A DNA stretch of 64,000 nt, from contig NZ_CP046619.1 in assembly GCF_009755725.1 (NCBI RefSeq), forward strand, positions 1,426,001-1,490,000, written 5' to 3'. Made by a program: the position numbers and the translations under genes. This document shows positions 31,454 to 39,865 of this stretch, piece by piece. Each line of letters starts with the position of its first letter. The first letter of the stretch is position 1. The stretch is from Diaminobutyricimonas sp. LJ205 (GTDB lineage Bacteria > Actinomycetota > Actinomycetes > Actinomycetales > Microbacteriaceae). The notes beneath the pieces are model-generated. The model did not search any database, was not told the origin of the DNA, and was given only the letters and a program-made list of their open reading frames with translations.

Positions 31454-33052
31454 GTGCTGAATGTTCACGACCTCGAGATTCGGGTGGGCGCGCGCCTGCT
31501 CATGGAGGGTGTGAGCTTCCGCGTCGACAAGGGCGACAAGGTCGGCCTGGTCGGGCGCAACGGCGCCGGCAAGACCACGCTGACGAAGACCCTGGCGGGG
31601 GAGACCCAGCCGAGCGGTGGCAGCATCAGCCGCAACGGCGAGGTCGGCTACCTGCCGCAGGATCCGCGTTCGGGTGACCCCGAGGAACTGGCGCGTACGC
31701 GCATCCTCGACGCGCGCGGATTGGGCAGCCTGGTGCTCGGCATGCGGCAGGCCACCGAGGACATGGCATCGACGGATGCCGCGATCGCCGACGCCGCGAT
31801 GAAGAAGTACGGGCGCCTGACCGATCGTTTCGATGCGCTGGGCGGGTATGCCGCGGAGGCCGAAGCGGCCTCGATCGCGTCGAACCTGAACCTGCCCGAC
31901 CGGATCTTGGACCAGCCGCTGAAGACGCTGTCCGGTGGCCAGCGGCGCCGCATCGAACTCGCGCGCATCCTGTTCTCGGACGCGCAGACGCTGATCCTCG
32001 ACGAGCCGACCAACCACCTCGACGCTGACTCGGTGGTCTGGTTGCGGGAGTTCCTGAAGAACTACTCCGGCGGCTTCATCGTGATCAGCCACGACATCGA
32101 ACTGGTCGGCGAAACCGTCAACAAGGTCTTCTACCTGGACGCCAACCGTCAGGTGATCGATATCTACAACATGGGCTGGAAGCACTACCTGCGCCAGCGC
32201 GAGTCCGACGAGGAGCGCCGCAAGAAGGAGCGCGCCAACGCCGAGAAGAAGGCGACGACGCTGCAGCTGCAGGCCGCGCGGTTCGGCGCCAAGGCGTCCA
32301 AGGCCGCCGCAGCGCACCAGATGGTGGCGCGTGCCGAGAAGCTGCTCGCCGGTCTCGACGAGGTGCGTGCGGTCGATCGGGTCGCCAAGTTGCGCTTCCC
32401 CGACCCGGCGCCGTGCGGTCGCACCCCGCTGATGGCGTCGAACCTGAGCAAGAGCTACGGGTCGCTGGAGATCTTCACCGCCGTCGACCTCGCGATCGAC
32501 CGTGGTTCCAAGGTCGTCGTCCTCGGCTTGAACGGTGCGGGCAAGACGACGCTGCTCCGGATGCTTGCCGGCGTGGACAAGCCCGACACCGGGCAGATCG
32601 AACCCGGTCACGGACTCCGCGTGGGCTACTACGCGCAGGAGCACGAGACCATCGACGTGAAGCGCTCGGTGCTCGAGAACATGGTGTCCTCCTCGCCACA
32701 GTTGACCGAGACCGAGGCCCGGCGGGTGCTCGGCTCGTTCCTGTTCACCGGTGACGACGCCACCAAGCCCGCAGGTGTGCTCTCCGGTGGCGAGAAGACC
32801 CGGCTCGCGTTGGCGATGATCGTGGTCTCCGGTGCGAACGTGCTGCTGCTCGACGAACCGACCAACAACCTCGACCCGGCCAGCCGCGAAGAGATTCTCG
32901 GCGCCCTGGCCAGCTATGCCGGCGCAGTGGTGCTGGTCAGCCACGACGCCGGAGCGGTCGAGGCACTCAACCCGGAGCGGGTGCTGATCCTGCCCGACGG
33001 CGTCGAGGACCACTGGAACAAGGACTACGCGGAGCTAATCGAGCTCGCGTAG
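31454..33052 (+). CDS. ABC-F family ATPase
   Basis: A 532-residue cytosolic protein with two ABC domains and no membrane part. First Walker A GRNGAGKTT (about 35), signature LSGGQRRRIELA (about 160), Walker B LILDEPTNHLD; second Walker A GLNGAGKTT (about 359), signature LSGGEKTRLALA, Walker B LLLDEPTNNLD. A charged linker rich in Arg/Lys/Glu (about 245-290) joins them, as in ribosome-binding ABC-F translation factors. Substrate or antibiotic target cannot be told. Start is taken as GTG 31454 (MLNVHDLEI); no Shine-Dalgarno is visible. Confidence 0.9.
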   Translation: MLNVHDLEIRVGARLLMEGVSFRVDKGDKVGLVGRNGAGKTTLTKTLAGETQPSGGSISRNGEVGYLPQDPRSGDPEELARTRILDARGLGSLVLGMRQATEDMASTDAAIADAAMKKYGRLTDRFDALGGYAAEAEAASIASNLNLPDRILDQPLKTLSGGQRRRIELARILFSDAQTLILDEPTNHLDADSVVWLREFLKNYSGGFIVISHDIELVGETVNKVFYLDANRQVIDIYNMGWKHYLRQRESDEERRKKERANAEKKATTLQLQAARFGAKASKAAAAHQMVARAEKLLAGLDEVRAVDRVAKLRFPDPAPCGRTPLMASNLSKSYGSLEIFTAVDLAIDRGSKVVVLGLNGAGKTTLLRMLAGVDKPDTGQIEPGHGLRVGYYAQEHETIDVKRSVLENMVSSSPQLTETEARRVLGSFLFTGDDATKPAGVLSGGEKTRLALAMIVVSGANVLLLDEPTNNLDPASREEILGALASYAGAVVLVSHDAGAVEALNPERVLILPDGVEDHWNKDYAELIELA

Positions 33053-33092
33053 GACTCGCGGGACCGTTCCCCACGCGGTGGTCGATGCGTTC

Positions 33093-33150
33093 GTGCCCGT
33101 CCGGAACGTCTGTGCCCGCTCGAACGGGCACGGATGTACCAAACCGGCAC
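33093..33150. repeat. 58-nt nested palindrome, copy 1
   Basis: Inner stem GTGCCCG / CGGGCAC with a 6-nt loop, a middle GGAAC / GTACC arm with one mismatch, and an outer GTGCCCG / CCGGCAC arm with one mismatch. It lies between convergent ABC-F and SURF1 genes and has a second copy of identical length and spacing at 59968-60025. A (CA)n tract follows it. Confidence 0.75.
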
Positions 33151-33208
33151 ACACACACAGCGCACACTGCGGCTCGCGCGGAGCGGATGCACCCGCCGCG
33201 GTGGCCTG

Positions 33209-34054
33209 TCAGCGGGGAGTGCTGTCCAGCAGTTCGTCCTCGATGTCGCTGTCGGTGGGTTTGCGTGCGGCCCGCTTGCGTTCCCGCTCGGCCGCACGGC
33301 GCTTCTCGGCGGGGTCCTCGGCGTTCGCGATCCGATACTCGGTGCGCACTGCCCAGCCGAGACCGATGAACGCCATCAGCCCGAAGGCGATCCACTGCAT
33401 TGCATAGGACAGGTGCGGGCCCTCGTCCTCGGGCGGCTTCGGCGCCGCGATCGGGCTTTCCGCTGGGGCGGGCGTCTCGCTGTCCAGTAATCCATACGCG
33501 TTGACGTAGGTCGGGGCATCCGTCAACTCGGCGATCGTCGGCAGGTGCACTGTCGCCACCTGGCCTTCCGGCGCGGACCGGTTCGGCAGAGTCGGCTCGC
33601 CAGCCTTCAGCCGCGCGACCACTGTGACCTCTCCGCTGGGCGGCGCAGGCACCACGTCGGGGTAGTCCTGATCCGACCCGGTGGGCACCCAGCCACGGTC
33701 GACGACGAACACGCTGCCGTCGTCGAGCAGCAGCGGAGTGAGCACGTCGAACCCGGGCTGCCCGTTCAGTGGACGGTTTCGCACCAGCACCTGGTCCTCG
33801 ACCTCGTAGGTGCCGGTCATCTGCACTGGCGTCCACTTGTCGGCGTCGTCCCATTCGGTCCGGTCTGACAGCACCGCATCGAGCGCGACGGGCTGGGCAT
33901 CCCAGTTCGCCGCGACCTTCGCGTTCTCGGCCTGGACTTCGTCCAGTCTCGCCCACTGCCACCGGCTGAGCGCGACGCAGGCGAGCGCGAAGAGGAGGGT
34001 GATTCCGAGATATCCGGCCCAGCGTCGATTCAGAACGAACCGCCAGCCGCTCAC
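33209..34054 (-). CDS. SURF1 family cytochrome oxidase biogenesis protein
   Basis: Membrane protein helping cytochrome c oxidase assembly, probably at heme A insertion. 281 residues; membrane helices at about 13-30 and 215-235 enclose an extracellular domain with the family motifs RWQWARLDE, LVRNRPLNGQPGFDVLTPL and FVVDRGWVPTG. The C-terminus is a basic cytosolic tail. GTG start overlaps the preceding small gene (GTGA). Fits with ctaA and ctaB nearby. Confidence 0.9.
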   Translation of the reverse strand: MSGWRFVLNRRWAGYLGITLLFALACVALSRWQWARLDEVQAENAKVAANWDAQPVALDAVLSDRTEWDDADKWTPVQMTGTYEVEDQVLVRNRPLNGQPGFDVLTPLLLDDGSVFVVDRGWVPTGSDQDYPDVVPAPPSGEVTVVARLKAGEPTLPNRSAPEGQVATVHLPTIAELTDAPTYVNAYGLLDSETPAPAESPIAAPKPPEDEGPHLSYAMQWIAFGLMAFIGLGWAVRTEYRIANAEDPAEKRRAAERERKRAARKPTDSDIEDELLDSTPR

Positions 34055-34299
34055 TCGGTGGCCTCTCGGTCCGGCAGCGAGCCGACGGTCACGCCGAGCG
34101 GCGTGATCGCGACCGGGAAGGCGCGCGCATCCAGGTAGTCGTACAGCCAGTCGCGATGCTCATCGCACGCGAGCCACACCTTGACGCGATCCTGGCTGTG
34201 GATGCGCGGATTGCGCCAGTTGATCGTCCACGTGGCATCGTTCTTGCAGCCGGCTCGTGAACAGATCTGAAGGGTGGGATTCCTCCCGGGGTCGATCAA
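34051..34299 (-). CDS. small conserved Cys/His protein, unknown function
   Basis: An 82-residue protein read from a TTG at 34299 that overlaps the DUF3099 stop, with GGAAGAGGA just upstream. CSRAGC near residue 13 and CDEH near 47 give a possible four-ligand metal site around a tryptophan-rich middle (ATWTINWRNPRIH). Similar short proteins in related bacteria have been given the name acetone carboxylase, which the sequence does not support. It is coupled on both sides to DUF3099 and SURF1 genes. Confidence 0.7.
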   Translation of the reverse strand: MIDPGRNPTLQICSRAGCKNDATWTINWRNPRIHSQDRVKVWLACDEHRDWLYDYLDARAFPVAITPLGVTVGSLPDREATE

Positions 34300-34574
34300 G
34301 AATCCTCTTCCTTTCGGGGACTGGGCAACAGCGCACCCGGCCCCACAACGGCGGCCTGAGTGGCTTTCGCATGCACATTCGCCAGTACGACGGCGATGTA
34401 CGGCAACACGACCGCACCGATCGCCGGCACCAGCAGCCACCAGCCCTGCACCCAGAAGCACGCGAAAATGCACACCAGTCTGATCCCCATGGTGATCGAA
34501 TATTTCACCATGCGGGCACGCCGCTCCTGCTCTGGGGCAGGAGGCAGCGAAGTGATGGTTGCAGGATGCTTCAT
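34296..34574 (-). CDS. DUF3099 family membrane protein
   Basis: A 92-residue protein with two membrane helices (about 27-44 and 48-66; VQGWWLLVPAIGAVVLPYIAVV). The sequence after residue 20 (VKYSITMGIRLVCIFACF) fits DUF3099 proteins, which are found in many Actinobacteria and have no known function. It is first of a three-gene operon ending with SURF1 and diverges from fabG. Confidence 0.72.
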   Translation of the reverse strand: MKHPATITSLPPAPEQERRARMVKYSITMGIRLVCIFACFWVQGWWLLVPAIGAVVLPYIAVVLANVHAKATQAAVVGPGALLPSPRKEEDS

Positions 34575-34611
34575 GGCTGTAGCCCCAGCCTACGCCGCCC
34601 AGCGCCCCCAG

Positions 34612-34617
34612 TAGGCT
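34612..34617 (+). promoter_or_regulatory. -10 hexamer for fabG
   Basis: TAGGCT lies 8 nt ahead of the fabG ATG. A mirror TAGGCT on the minus strand (34592 to 34587) is 12 nt ahead of the DUF3099 gene, so the two promoters are back to back within 50 bp. Confidence 0.5.
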
Positions 34618-34625
34618 GGGGAATC

Positions 34626-35336
34626 ATGACAACTTCCCGCACAGTTCTGGTCACTGGAGGAAACCGCGGTATCGGTTTCGCAATCGCCGAAGAGTTCATC
34701 GCCGCCGGACATCGAGTCGCGGTCACCGCTCGTTCCGGCGAAGGTCCTGAAGGAAGTGTCACGGTCCGTGCGGATGTCACGGATGCCGCATCCGTCGATG
34801 CGGCGTTCACCCAGATCGAAGCCGAGTTGGGCCCGGTCGAGGTCGTCGTCGCCAACGCGGGAATCACCCGCGACACGCTGCTGCTGCGGATGAGCGATGA
34901 GGATTTCACCGACGTCATCGACACCAACCTGAGCGGCGCCTTCCGGGTGGTCAAGCGCGCGTCGAAGGGGATGCTGAAGGCCAAGTTCGGTCGCGTCATC
35001 CTGGTCTCCAGCGTGGTCGGTTTGTACGGCTCCGCCGGTCAGATCAACTACGCCGCCTCCAAGAGCGGCCTGATCGGAATCGCCCGGTCGCTGACGCGCG
35101 AGCTCGGCAGCCGCGGCATCACCGCCAACGTCGTCGCCCCGGGGTTCATCGAAACCGAGATGACCGCGGTGCTGCCCGAAGACACCCAGGCCGAGTACAA
35201 GCGCAACATCCCGGCCGGTCGCTTCGCCACGCCGTCCGAGGTGGCCCGGGTGATCACCTGGCTCGCCGGCGATGACGCCGCCTACGTGTCGGGCGCGGTC
35301 ATTCCAGTCGACGGCGGACTCGGGATGGGGCACTAG
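34626..35336 (+). CDS. fabG: 3-oxoacyl-ACP reductase / short-chain dehydrogenase
   Basis: NADPH-dependent reductase of fatty acid elongation, or a close SDR relative. 236 residues with TGGNRGIGFAIAEEF (about 10-24), the NAG motif VVANAGITRDTLLLRM (about 77), catalytic Ser (SSVVGLYGSAGQ), Tyr-X3-Lys YAASKSG (about 142-148), and IPVDGGLGMGH at the end. The motifs GITRDTLLLRM and GGL.MGH favour true FabG. Near-leaderless start; no other fatty acid genes are adjacent. Confidence 0.88.
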   Translation: MTTSRTVLVTGGNRGIGFAIAEEFIAAGHRVAVTARSGEGPEGSVTVRADVTDAASVDAAFTQIEAELGPVEVVVANAGITRDTLLLRMSDEDFTDVIDTNLSGAFRVVKRASKGMLKAKFGRVILVSSVVGLYGSAGQINYAASKSGLIGIARSLTRELGSRGITANVVAPGFIETEMTAVLPEDTQAEYKRNIPAGRFATPSEVARVITWLAGDDAAYVSGAVIPVDGGLGMGH

Positions 35337-35377
35337 GCCCAGCCCAAGCGGCCCAGCCCACGGCCTACCGGGCGGAG

Positions 35378-36016
35378 TCAGCCGCGCAGGCCGAGCAGCG
35401 GCAGAAGCTGGGTGAGGTCGCGCGCATCCATGATCACGTGGGCCTCATCCCGAACCGGCGCCTTGGCGTCGAAACCGACCGCTAGTCCGGTGATTGCCAT
35501 CATCCGCAGGTCGTTGGCACCGTCGCCGACAGCGACGGTCCGGCTGAGCGGGATGCCGAAATCCTCCGCCCATTCGCGAAGGGTTGAGGCCTTCGCCTCG
35601 GCGTCGATGATCGGACCGGACAGCCCTCCGGTGAGGACGCCGTCGGTGACCTCGAGCCGGTTGGCGCGCCAGTAGTTGAGGCCGAGCTGTTCGGCGATCG
35701 GGTCCACGATCTCGTGGAAGCCTCCCGAGACAACCCCGACCCGGCCGCCGGCGGCTTGCACGGCAGCGATCATCTCCGGCACCCCCGAGGTGACGGTGAC
35801 GCGGTCACCCGCGGTCTGGAACACCGATTTCGGCAGCCCCTTGAGGGTCGACACCCGGGCGCGCAGGCTCGCCTCGAAGTCGAGTTCACCGTTCATGGCG
35901 CGTTCGGTGATCTGCGCGACTTCGGCGAGGGAGCCCGCCTCTTCGGCGAGCAACTCGATCACCTCGTTTTCGATGAGGGTGGAGTCGACATCGAGCACAA
36001 CGAGGAATCGAGCCAT
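35378..36016 (-). CDS. serB: phosphoserine phosphatase
   Basis: HAD-superfamily enzyme for the last step of serine synthesis. The 212-residue protein has only the catalytic domain, without the ACT domains found in some SerB proteins. Motif I DVDSTLIENE (residues 9-18), motif II VSGGFHEI (about 97), motif III with Lys in AEAKAST, and motif IV VGDGANDLRMM (about 161-171). It follows glgC after 35 bp on the same strand. Confidence 0.92.
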   Translation of the reverse strand: MARFLVVLDVDSTLIENEVIELLAEEAGSLAEVAQITERAMNGELDFEASLRARVSTLKGLPKSVFQTAGDRVTVTSGVPEMIAAVQAAGGRVGVVSGGFHEIVDPIAEQLGLNYWRANRLEVTDGVLTGGLSGPIIDAEAKASTLREWAEDFGIPLSRTVAVGDGANDLRMMAITGLAVGFDAKAPVRDEAHVIMDARDLTQLLPLLGLRG

Positions 36017-36051
36017 GAACTTCGAGAGAACCTTCCGGGGATGCGTGCGGA

Positions 36052-37287
36052 TTACTCGATCCGCGCACCCTTGCCAACGACGGTGATGCCGGAATCTGTG
36101 ACGGTGAAGCCCCGGGAGCGATCGACGACGGAATCGACACCGATGGATGCACCGGGGGCGACGACGACGTCTTTGTCAAGGATAGCCCGGCGCACGATGG
36201 CGTCCGCGCCGATATAGGCCCGCTCGAAGAGCACCGAATCGGTGACCTTGGCACCGGATTCCAGGGTCACCCACGGCCCCATGACCGAGCGTTCGACGTG
36301 GGCACCGGAGATCACCGAACCCAGGGAAACCGCTGAGTCGATCATGGTTCCCACCGCATTGTTCGCGTCGCGCACGAACTTGGCCGGGGGCGAGTTCAAC
36401 TGCTGGCTGAAGATCGGCCAGCGACTGTTGTAGAGGTTGAACACCGGCAGCGCGGAAATCAGGTCCTGGTGGGCTTCGAAGAACGAGTCGATGGTTCCGA
36501 CATCCCGCCAGTAATAGCGGTCGCGATCCGTCGACCCGGGGACCTGATTGCGCTTGAAGTCGTACACGCCCGCTTCGCCCCGGGAGACGAAGTCCGGGAC
36601 GATGTCGCCACCCATGTCGTGACTCGAGTCGGGCCGCGCGCCGTCGCGCGTCACCGCGTCCATCAGCACATCCGCGTTGAACACGTAGTTGCCCATCGAC
36701 GCGAGCACCTCGTGTGGAGCGTCGGCCAGGCCCTGGGGGTGCTCGGGCTTCTCATGGAACGCCTTGATCCGGGTCGGGTCATCGGCGGTGGTCTCGATCA
36801 CGCCGAACTGGTTCGCCAGGGAGATCGGCTGCCGGATCGCCGCCACGGTGACGCCGGCGCCGGATTCGATGTGCGCGTCGACCATCTGGCTGAAGTTCAT
36901 GCGGTAGACGTGGTCGGCACCGACCACGACCACGATGTCCGGCTTCTCATCGCGCAGCAGGTTCAGGCTCTGCAGGATCGCGTCCGCCGAACCGCTGAAC
37001 CAGCGCTTGCCGAGGCGTTGCTGGGCCGGGACGGATGCCACGTAAGCGTTCAGCATCCCGGTCAGCCGCCAGGTCTGCGAGATATGACGGTCGAGACTGT
37101 GTGACTTGTACTGGGTCAGCACGACGATCTGAGTGAGCCCCGAGTTGATCAGATTCGACAGTGCGAAATCGATCAAACGGTAGCCGCCGGCGAACGGCAC
37201 AGCCGGTTTGGCCCGGTCCGCGGTCAGGGGCATCAGCCGCTTTCCTTCGCCACCTGCGAGCACGATACCGAAGACTTTTGGCGCCAT
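36052..37287 (-). CDS. glgC: glucose-1-phosphate adenylyltransferase
   Basis: Makes ADP-glucose from glucose-1-phosphate and ATP, for glycogen or maltose-1-phosphate synthesis. 411 residues: N-terminal nucleotidyltransferase with [19 protein letters not shown] (about 10-28), the catalytic GADHVYRM (about 123), FHEKPEHPQ (about 176), YWRDVGT, and a C-terminal left-handed beta-helix with hexapeptide repeats. Start is ATG 37287, 6 nt after TACTGT on the minus strand, so it is probably leaderless. Divergent from glgA by 46 bp. Confidence 0.96.
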   Translation of the reverse strand: MAPKVFGIVLAGGEGKRLMPLTADRAKPAVPFAGGYRLIDFALSNLINSGLTQIVVLTQYKSHSLDRHISQTWRLTGMLNAYVASVPAQQRLGKRWFSGSADAILQSLNLLRDEKPDIVVVVGADHVYRMNFSQMVDAHIESGAGVTVAAIRQPISLANQFGVIETTADDPTRIKAFHEKPEHPQGLADAPHEVLASMGNYVFNADVLMDAVTRDGARPDSSHDMGGDIVPDFVSRGEAGVYDFKRNQVPGSTDRDRYYWRDVGTIDSFFEAHQDLISALPVFNLYNSRWPIFSQQLNSPPAKFVRDANNAVGTMIDSAVSLGSVISGAHVERSVMGPWVTLESGAKVTDSVLFERAYIGADAIVRRAILDKDVVVAPGASIGVDSVVDRSRGFTVTDSGITVVGKGARIE

Positions 37288-37333
37288 TCACCCACAGTAT
37301 TGCCGTCAGGCTCGATGTACTAGCGTTCCGGAT
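37288..37333. promoter_or_regulatory. back-to-back leaderless promoters of glgC and glgA
   Basis: In 46 bp there is TACTGT on the minus strand (37299 to 37294; 6 nt from the glgC ATG) and TAGCGT on the plus strand (37321-37326; 7 nt from the glgA ATG). Their upstream elements must overlap the other promoter. Confidence 0.55.
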
Positions 37334-38518
37334 ATGCGAGTAGACGTGATCAGCCGTGAATATCCGCCGGAGGTCTACGGGGGAGCCGGGGTTCACGTCG
37401 CGGAACTCGTCCGTGCACTGCGGGCGACAACGGACGTTCAGGTGCGCTGCTTCGGGATGCCTCGGGACGAACCCGAGGTGCACAGCTACCTCGTGCCCTC
37501 GCAGCTGGCCTCCGCCAACCCGGCACTCGCGACCCTCGGGGTAGACCTGCAGATCGCCGGTGACGTCGCCGGGGCAGACATCGTGCACTCGCACACCTGG
37601 TACGCGAACGGCGCCGGTCATATGGCGAAGTTGCTGCACGACATCCCGCACATCGTGACCGCGCACAGCCTCGAGCCGCTGCGGCCGTGGAAGGCCGAGC
37701 AACTCGGCGGCGGCTACCGGGTGTCCAGCTGGATCGAGCGCACGGCGTTCGAGTCAGCGGATGCCGTGATCGCCGTGAGCGAGGGCATGCGCCGTGACAT
37801 CCTGCGCAGCTACCCGAGCCTTGACGAGCAGCAGGTGCCGGTCGTGCACAACGGCATCGACCTGGATCGCTGGGTGCCGGTGACGGACCCCGAGCTGGTG
37901 CGCTCGCTCGGAGTTGACCCGGATCGCCCGTCGGTGGTCTTCGTCGGCCGGATCACCCGGCAGAAGGGGCTGCCGTACCTGCTCAAGGCGGCCGCCTACC
38001 TGCCCGCGGACGTGCAGCTTGTGCTCTGCGCCGGGGCGCCGGACACGCAGGACATCCTGGCCGAGGTGCACTCGGGGGTGGCGGCGCTGCAATTGCAGCG
38101 CTCCGGCGTGGTCTGGCTGGACCGGCTGCTGTCGCAGGCCGAGCTCAGCGCGCTGCTCAGCGCGGCCACCACGTTCGTCTGCCCGTCGGTGTACGAGCCG
38201 CTCGGCATCGTGAATCTCGAGGCGATGGCCTGCGGGGCACCCGTCGTGGGCACCGCAACCGGCGGCATCCCCGAGGTGGTCGAAGATGGCGTCACCGGTC
38301 GGTTGGTTCCGATCGCGCAGGTCGATGATGGCTCCGGGACGCCGATCGATCCGGAGCGGTTCATCGCCGATCTGGCCAACGCGCTCATTGAGGTGGTCTC
38401 CGACCCCGCGGCGGCAAGGAAGATGGGCGCCGCCGGACGCGCCCGCGTCGAGGCGGAGTTCGGCTGGGACCGCATCGCCGTGCGCACCCGGGAGATTTAC
38501 GACAGCGTGCTCGGCTGA
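37334..38518 (+). CDS. glgA: glycogen synthase / maltose-1-phosphate synthase family GT4 enzyme
   Basis: A 394-residue retaining glycosyltransferase using ADP-glucose. N-terminus MRVDVISREYPPEVYGGAGVH with the glycine-rich donor loop; VHSHTWYANGAGH near 92; TAHSLEPLRPWK near 113; C-terminal Rossmann domain with FVGRITRQKG (about 202) and the PSVYEPLGIVNLEAMACG nucleotide-sugar motif (about 288). The orthologous position, divergent from glgC, is that of the mycobacterial GlgM (maltose-1-phosphate synthase), so the product may be maltose-1-phosphate rather than glycogen. The ATG at 37334 is chosen from the TAGCGT box. Confidence 0.9.
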   Translation: MRVDVISREYPPEVYGGAGVHVAELVRALRATTDVQVRCFGMPRDEPEVHSYLVPSQLASANPALATLGVDLQIAGDVAGADIVHSHTWYANGAGHMAKLLHDIPHIVTAHSLEPLRPWKAEQLGGGYRVSSWIERTAFESADAVIAVSEGMRRDILRSYPSLDEQQVPVVHNGIDLDRWVPVTDPELVRSLGVDPDRPSVVFVGRITRQKGLPYLLKAAAYLPADVQLVLCAGAPDTQDILAEVHSGVAALQLQRSGVVWLDRLLSQAELSALLSAATTFVCPSVYEPLGIVNLEAMACGAPVVGTATGGIPEVVEDGVTGRLVPIAQVDDGSGTPIDPERFIADLANALIEVVSDPAAARKMGAAGRARVEAEFGWDRIAVRTREIYDSVLG

Positions 38519-38595
38519 GTGAGCTGAGCCCAGCGGCGGGGGCTCGCCGGATGACCCGCGGGGTGGCCTGCGCCGGTTGTGCTTCCGTCAGCACC

Positions 38596-38601
38596 TAAAC
38601 T
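38596..38601 (+). promoter_or_regulatory. -10 hexamer for the ABC ATPase gene
   Basis: TAAACT lies 10 nt upstream of the ATG at 38612; GGAG (38603-38606) stands between. Confidence 0.35.
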
Positions 38602-38611
38602 TGGAGCCATC

Positions 38612-39394
38612 ATGGCTAGCGTTCTGGAACTCACTGATGTCTCCGTCGTTCGGGATGGCAACACGATCCTCGACTCTCTGACCTGGCGAGTCGACGACGA
38701 CCAGCGGTGGGTGATTCTCGGGCCGAACGGCGCCGGGAAGACCACGCTGCTGCAGGTCGCGTCGGCGTCGATGCATCCGTCCGCGGGGCACGCCACAGTG
38801 CTCGGCGAGACGCTCGGGTCGGTCGACGTGTTCGAACTGCGCCCGCGGATCGGTTTCGCCTCGACCGCGATGGCCCGGCGTATCCCGCAGGATGAAACGG
38901 TGCTGAACTCGGTGATGACCGCCGCGTACTCGGTGACCGGCCGCTGGCACGAGGAGTACGACGGCATCGACGAGCGGCGCGCGCGTCGGGTGCTCGCCGA
39001 ATGGCAGCTCAGCGCATTCGAGAACCGCCGGTTCGGCGACCTCAGCGATGGCGAACAGAAGCGGGTGCAGATCGCCCGCGCGGTGATGACCGACCCGGAG
39101 ATGCTGCTGCTCGATGAGCCGGCGGCCAGCCTGGACCTTGGTGCCCGCGAGGAGCTGCTGCAGCTGCTCGGCGGCTACGCGAGCGCACCAGAGGCTCCCG
39201 CGATCGTCATGGTCACCCACCACGTCGAGGAGATCCCGGCCGGCTTCACGCACGCGCTGCTGCTCTCCGAGGGCACGATCACCGCGCAGGGTCCGGTCGA
39301 AGAAGTGATCACCGCCGACCTGCTTGGCGAGACCTTCGGCCTCGACCTGGTCGTGAACCGCGAAGAAGGCCGATTCAGCGCCCGCGCGGCCTGA
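38612..39394 (+). CDS. single-domain ABC ATPase, substrate unknown
   Basis: A 260-residue soluble ATP-binding protein. Walker A GPNGAGKTT (about 36-44), signature LSDGEQKRVQIAR (about 147; Asp replaces the usual first Gly), Walker B MLLLDEPAASLD (about 165), H-loop MVTHHVEE (about 197). It has no adjacent membrane subunit, SBP or regulator, so the cargo is unclear; the overall type resembles the YlmA/ModF-like cytosolic ATPases. L31 follows after 89 bp. Confidence 0.82.
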   Translation: MASVLELTDVSVVRDGNTILDSLTWRVDDDQRWVILGPNGAGKTTLLQVASASMHPSAGHATVLGETLGSVDVFELRPRIGFASTAMARRIPQDETVLNSVMTAAYSVTGRWHEEYDGIDERRARRVLAEWQLSAFENRRFGDLSDGEQKRVQIARAVMTDPEMLLLDEPAASLDLGAREELLQLLGGYASAPEAPAIVMVTHHVEEIPAGFTHALLLSEGTITAQGPVEEVITADLLGETFGLDLVVNREEGRFSARAA

Positions 39395-39483
39395 CATCTG
39401 GTAACGTAGTCTGCTGGCCGGTGTGCGAGTAGACACGCGCCTCAGACTTTTCCTTTCGACAGCCGACATCCAAGGATCCACCA

Positions 39484-39732
39484 ATGAAGACCGACATCCA
39501 CCCGACCTACGCTCCGGTTGTGTTCCGCGACCTCGCTTCGGGCGCTACCTTCCTCACCCGTTCGACGGTGAGCAGCGACAAGACCATCGAGCTGGACGGC
39601 GCGACCTACCCGGTCATCGACGTGGAAATCTCCTCGGAGTCGCACCCGTTCTACACCGGTAAGCAGCGCATCATGGACTCGGCCGGTCGCGTCGAGAAGT
39701 TCAACCAGCGCTTCAAGAACTTCGGCAAGTAA
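39484..39732 (+). CDS. rpmE2: 50S ribosomal protein L31, type B
   Basis: An 82-residue ribosomal protein of the zinc-independent C-minus type: the four cysteines of zinc-binding L31 are absent. Characteristic parts are [38 protein letters not shown] and [15 protein letters not shown]. Type B copies often replace the zinc form in zinc shortage, but in some bacteria they are the only copy. AAGGA precedes the ATG. Confidence 0.97.
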   Translation: MKTDIHPTYAPVVFRDLASGATFLTRSTVSSDKTIELDGATYPVIDVEISSESHPFYTGKQRIMDSAGRVEKFNQRFKNFGK

Positions 39733-39744
39733 GGCTTCTTGCCC

Positions 39745-39782
39745 AACGGCCCCGCACCTTGTGAGCGGGGCCGTTTTGTTTT
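39745..39782 (+). terminator. intrinsic terminator of rpmE2
   Basis: A perfect 11-bp stem AACGGCCCCGC / GCGGGGCCGTT with a 9-nt loop is followed by TTGTTTT. It is the only textbook rho-independent terminator with a T-tract in this window. Confidence 0.9.
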
Positions 39783-39853
39783 GCCTGGGATCGCTCGGGC
39801 GCATACCTGACTTGGGTCCCACATTCTCGGCCGGGTCGGCGACGGAGCATCAC

Positions 39854-39859
39854 TAGAGT
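39854..39859 (+). promoter_or_regulatory. -10 hexamer of leaderless orphan gene
   Basis: TAGAGT ends 6 nt before the ATG at 39866. Confidence 0.5.
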
Positions 39860-39865
39860 CTGTGC

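Noticed and set aside
31441-31677. ATG at 31441 opening a different frame at the ABC-F start
   Set aside because: The frame gives an Arg/Gly-rich product that stops inside the ABC domain; the frame from GTG 31454 contains the Walker A motif.
33151-33166. Short CA dinucleotide run next to palindrome copy 1
   Set aside because: Six units are too few to be called a microsatellite of note and it has no counterpart at copy 2.
35337-35377. Repeated GCCCAGCCCA between fabG and serB
   Set aside because: Two short direct copies in a GC-rich spacer; no stem can be formed that would serve as a terminator.
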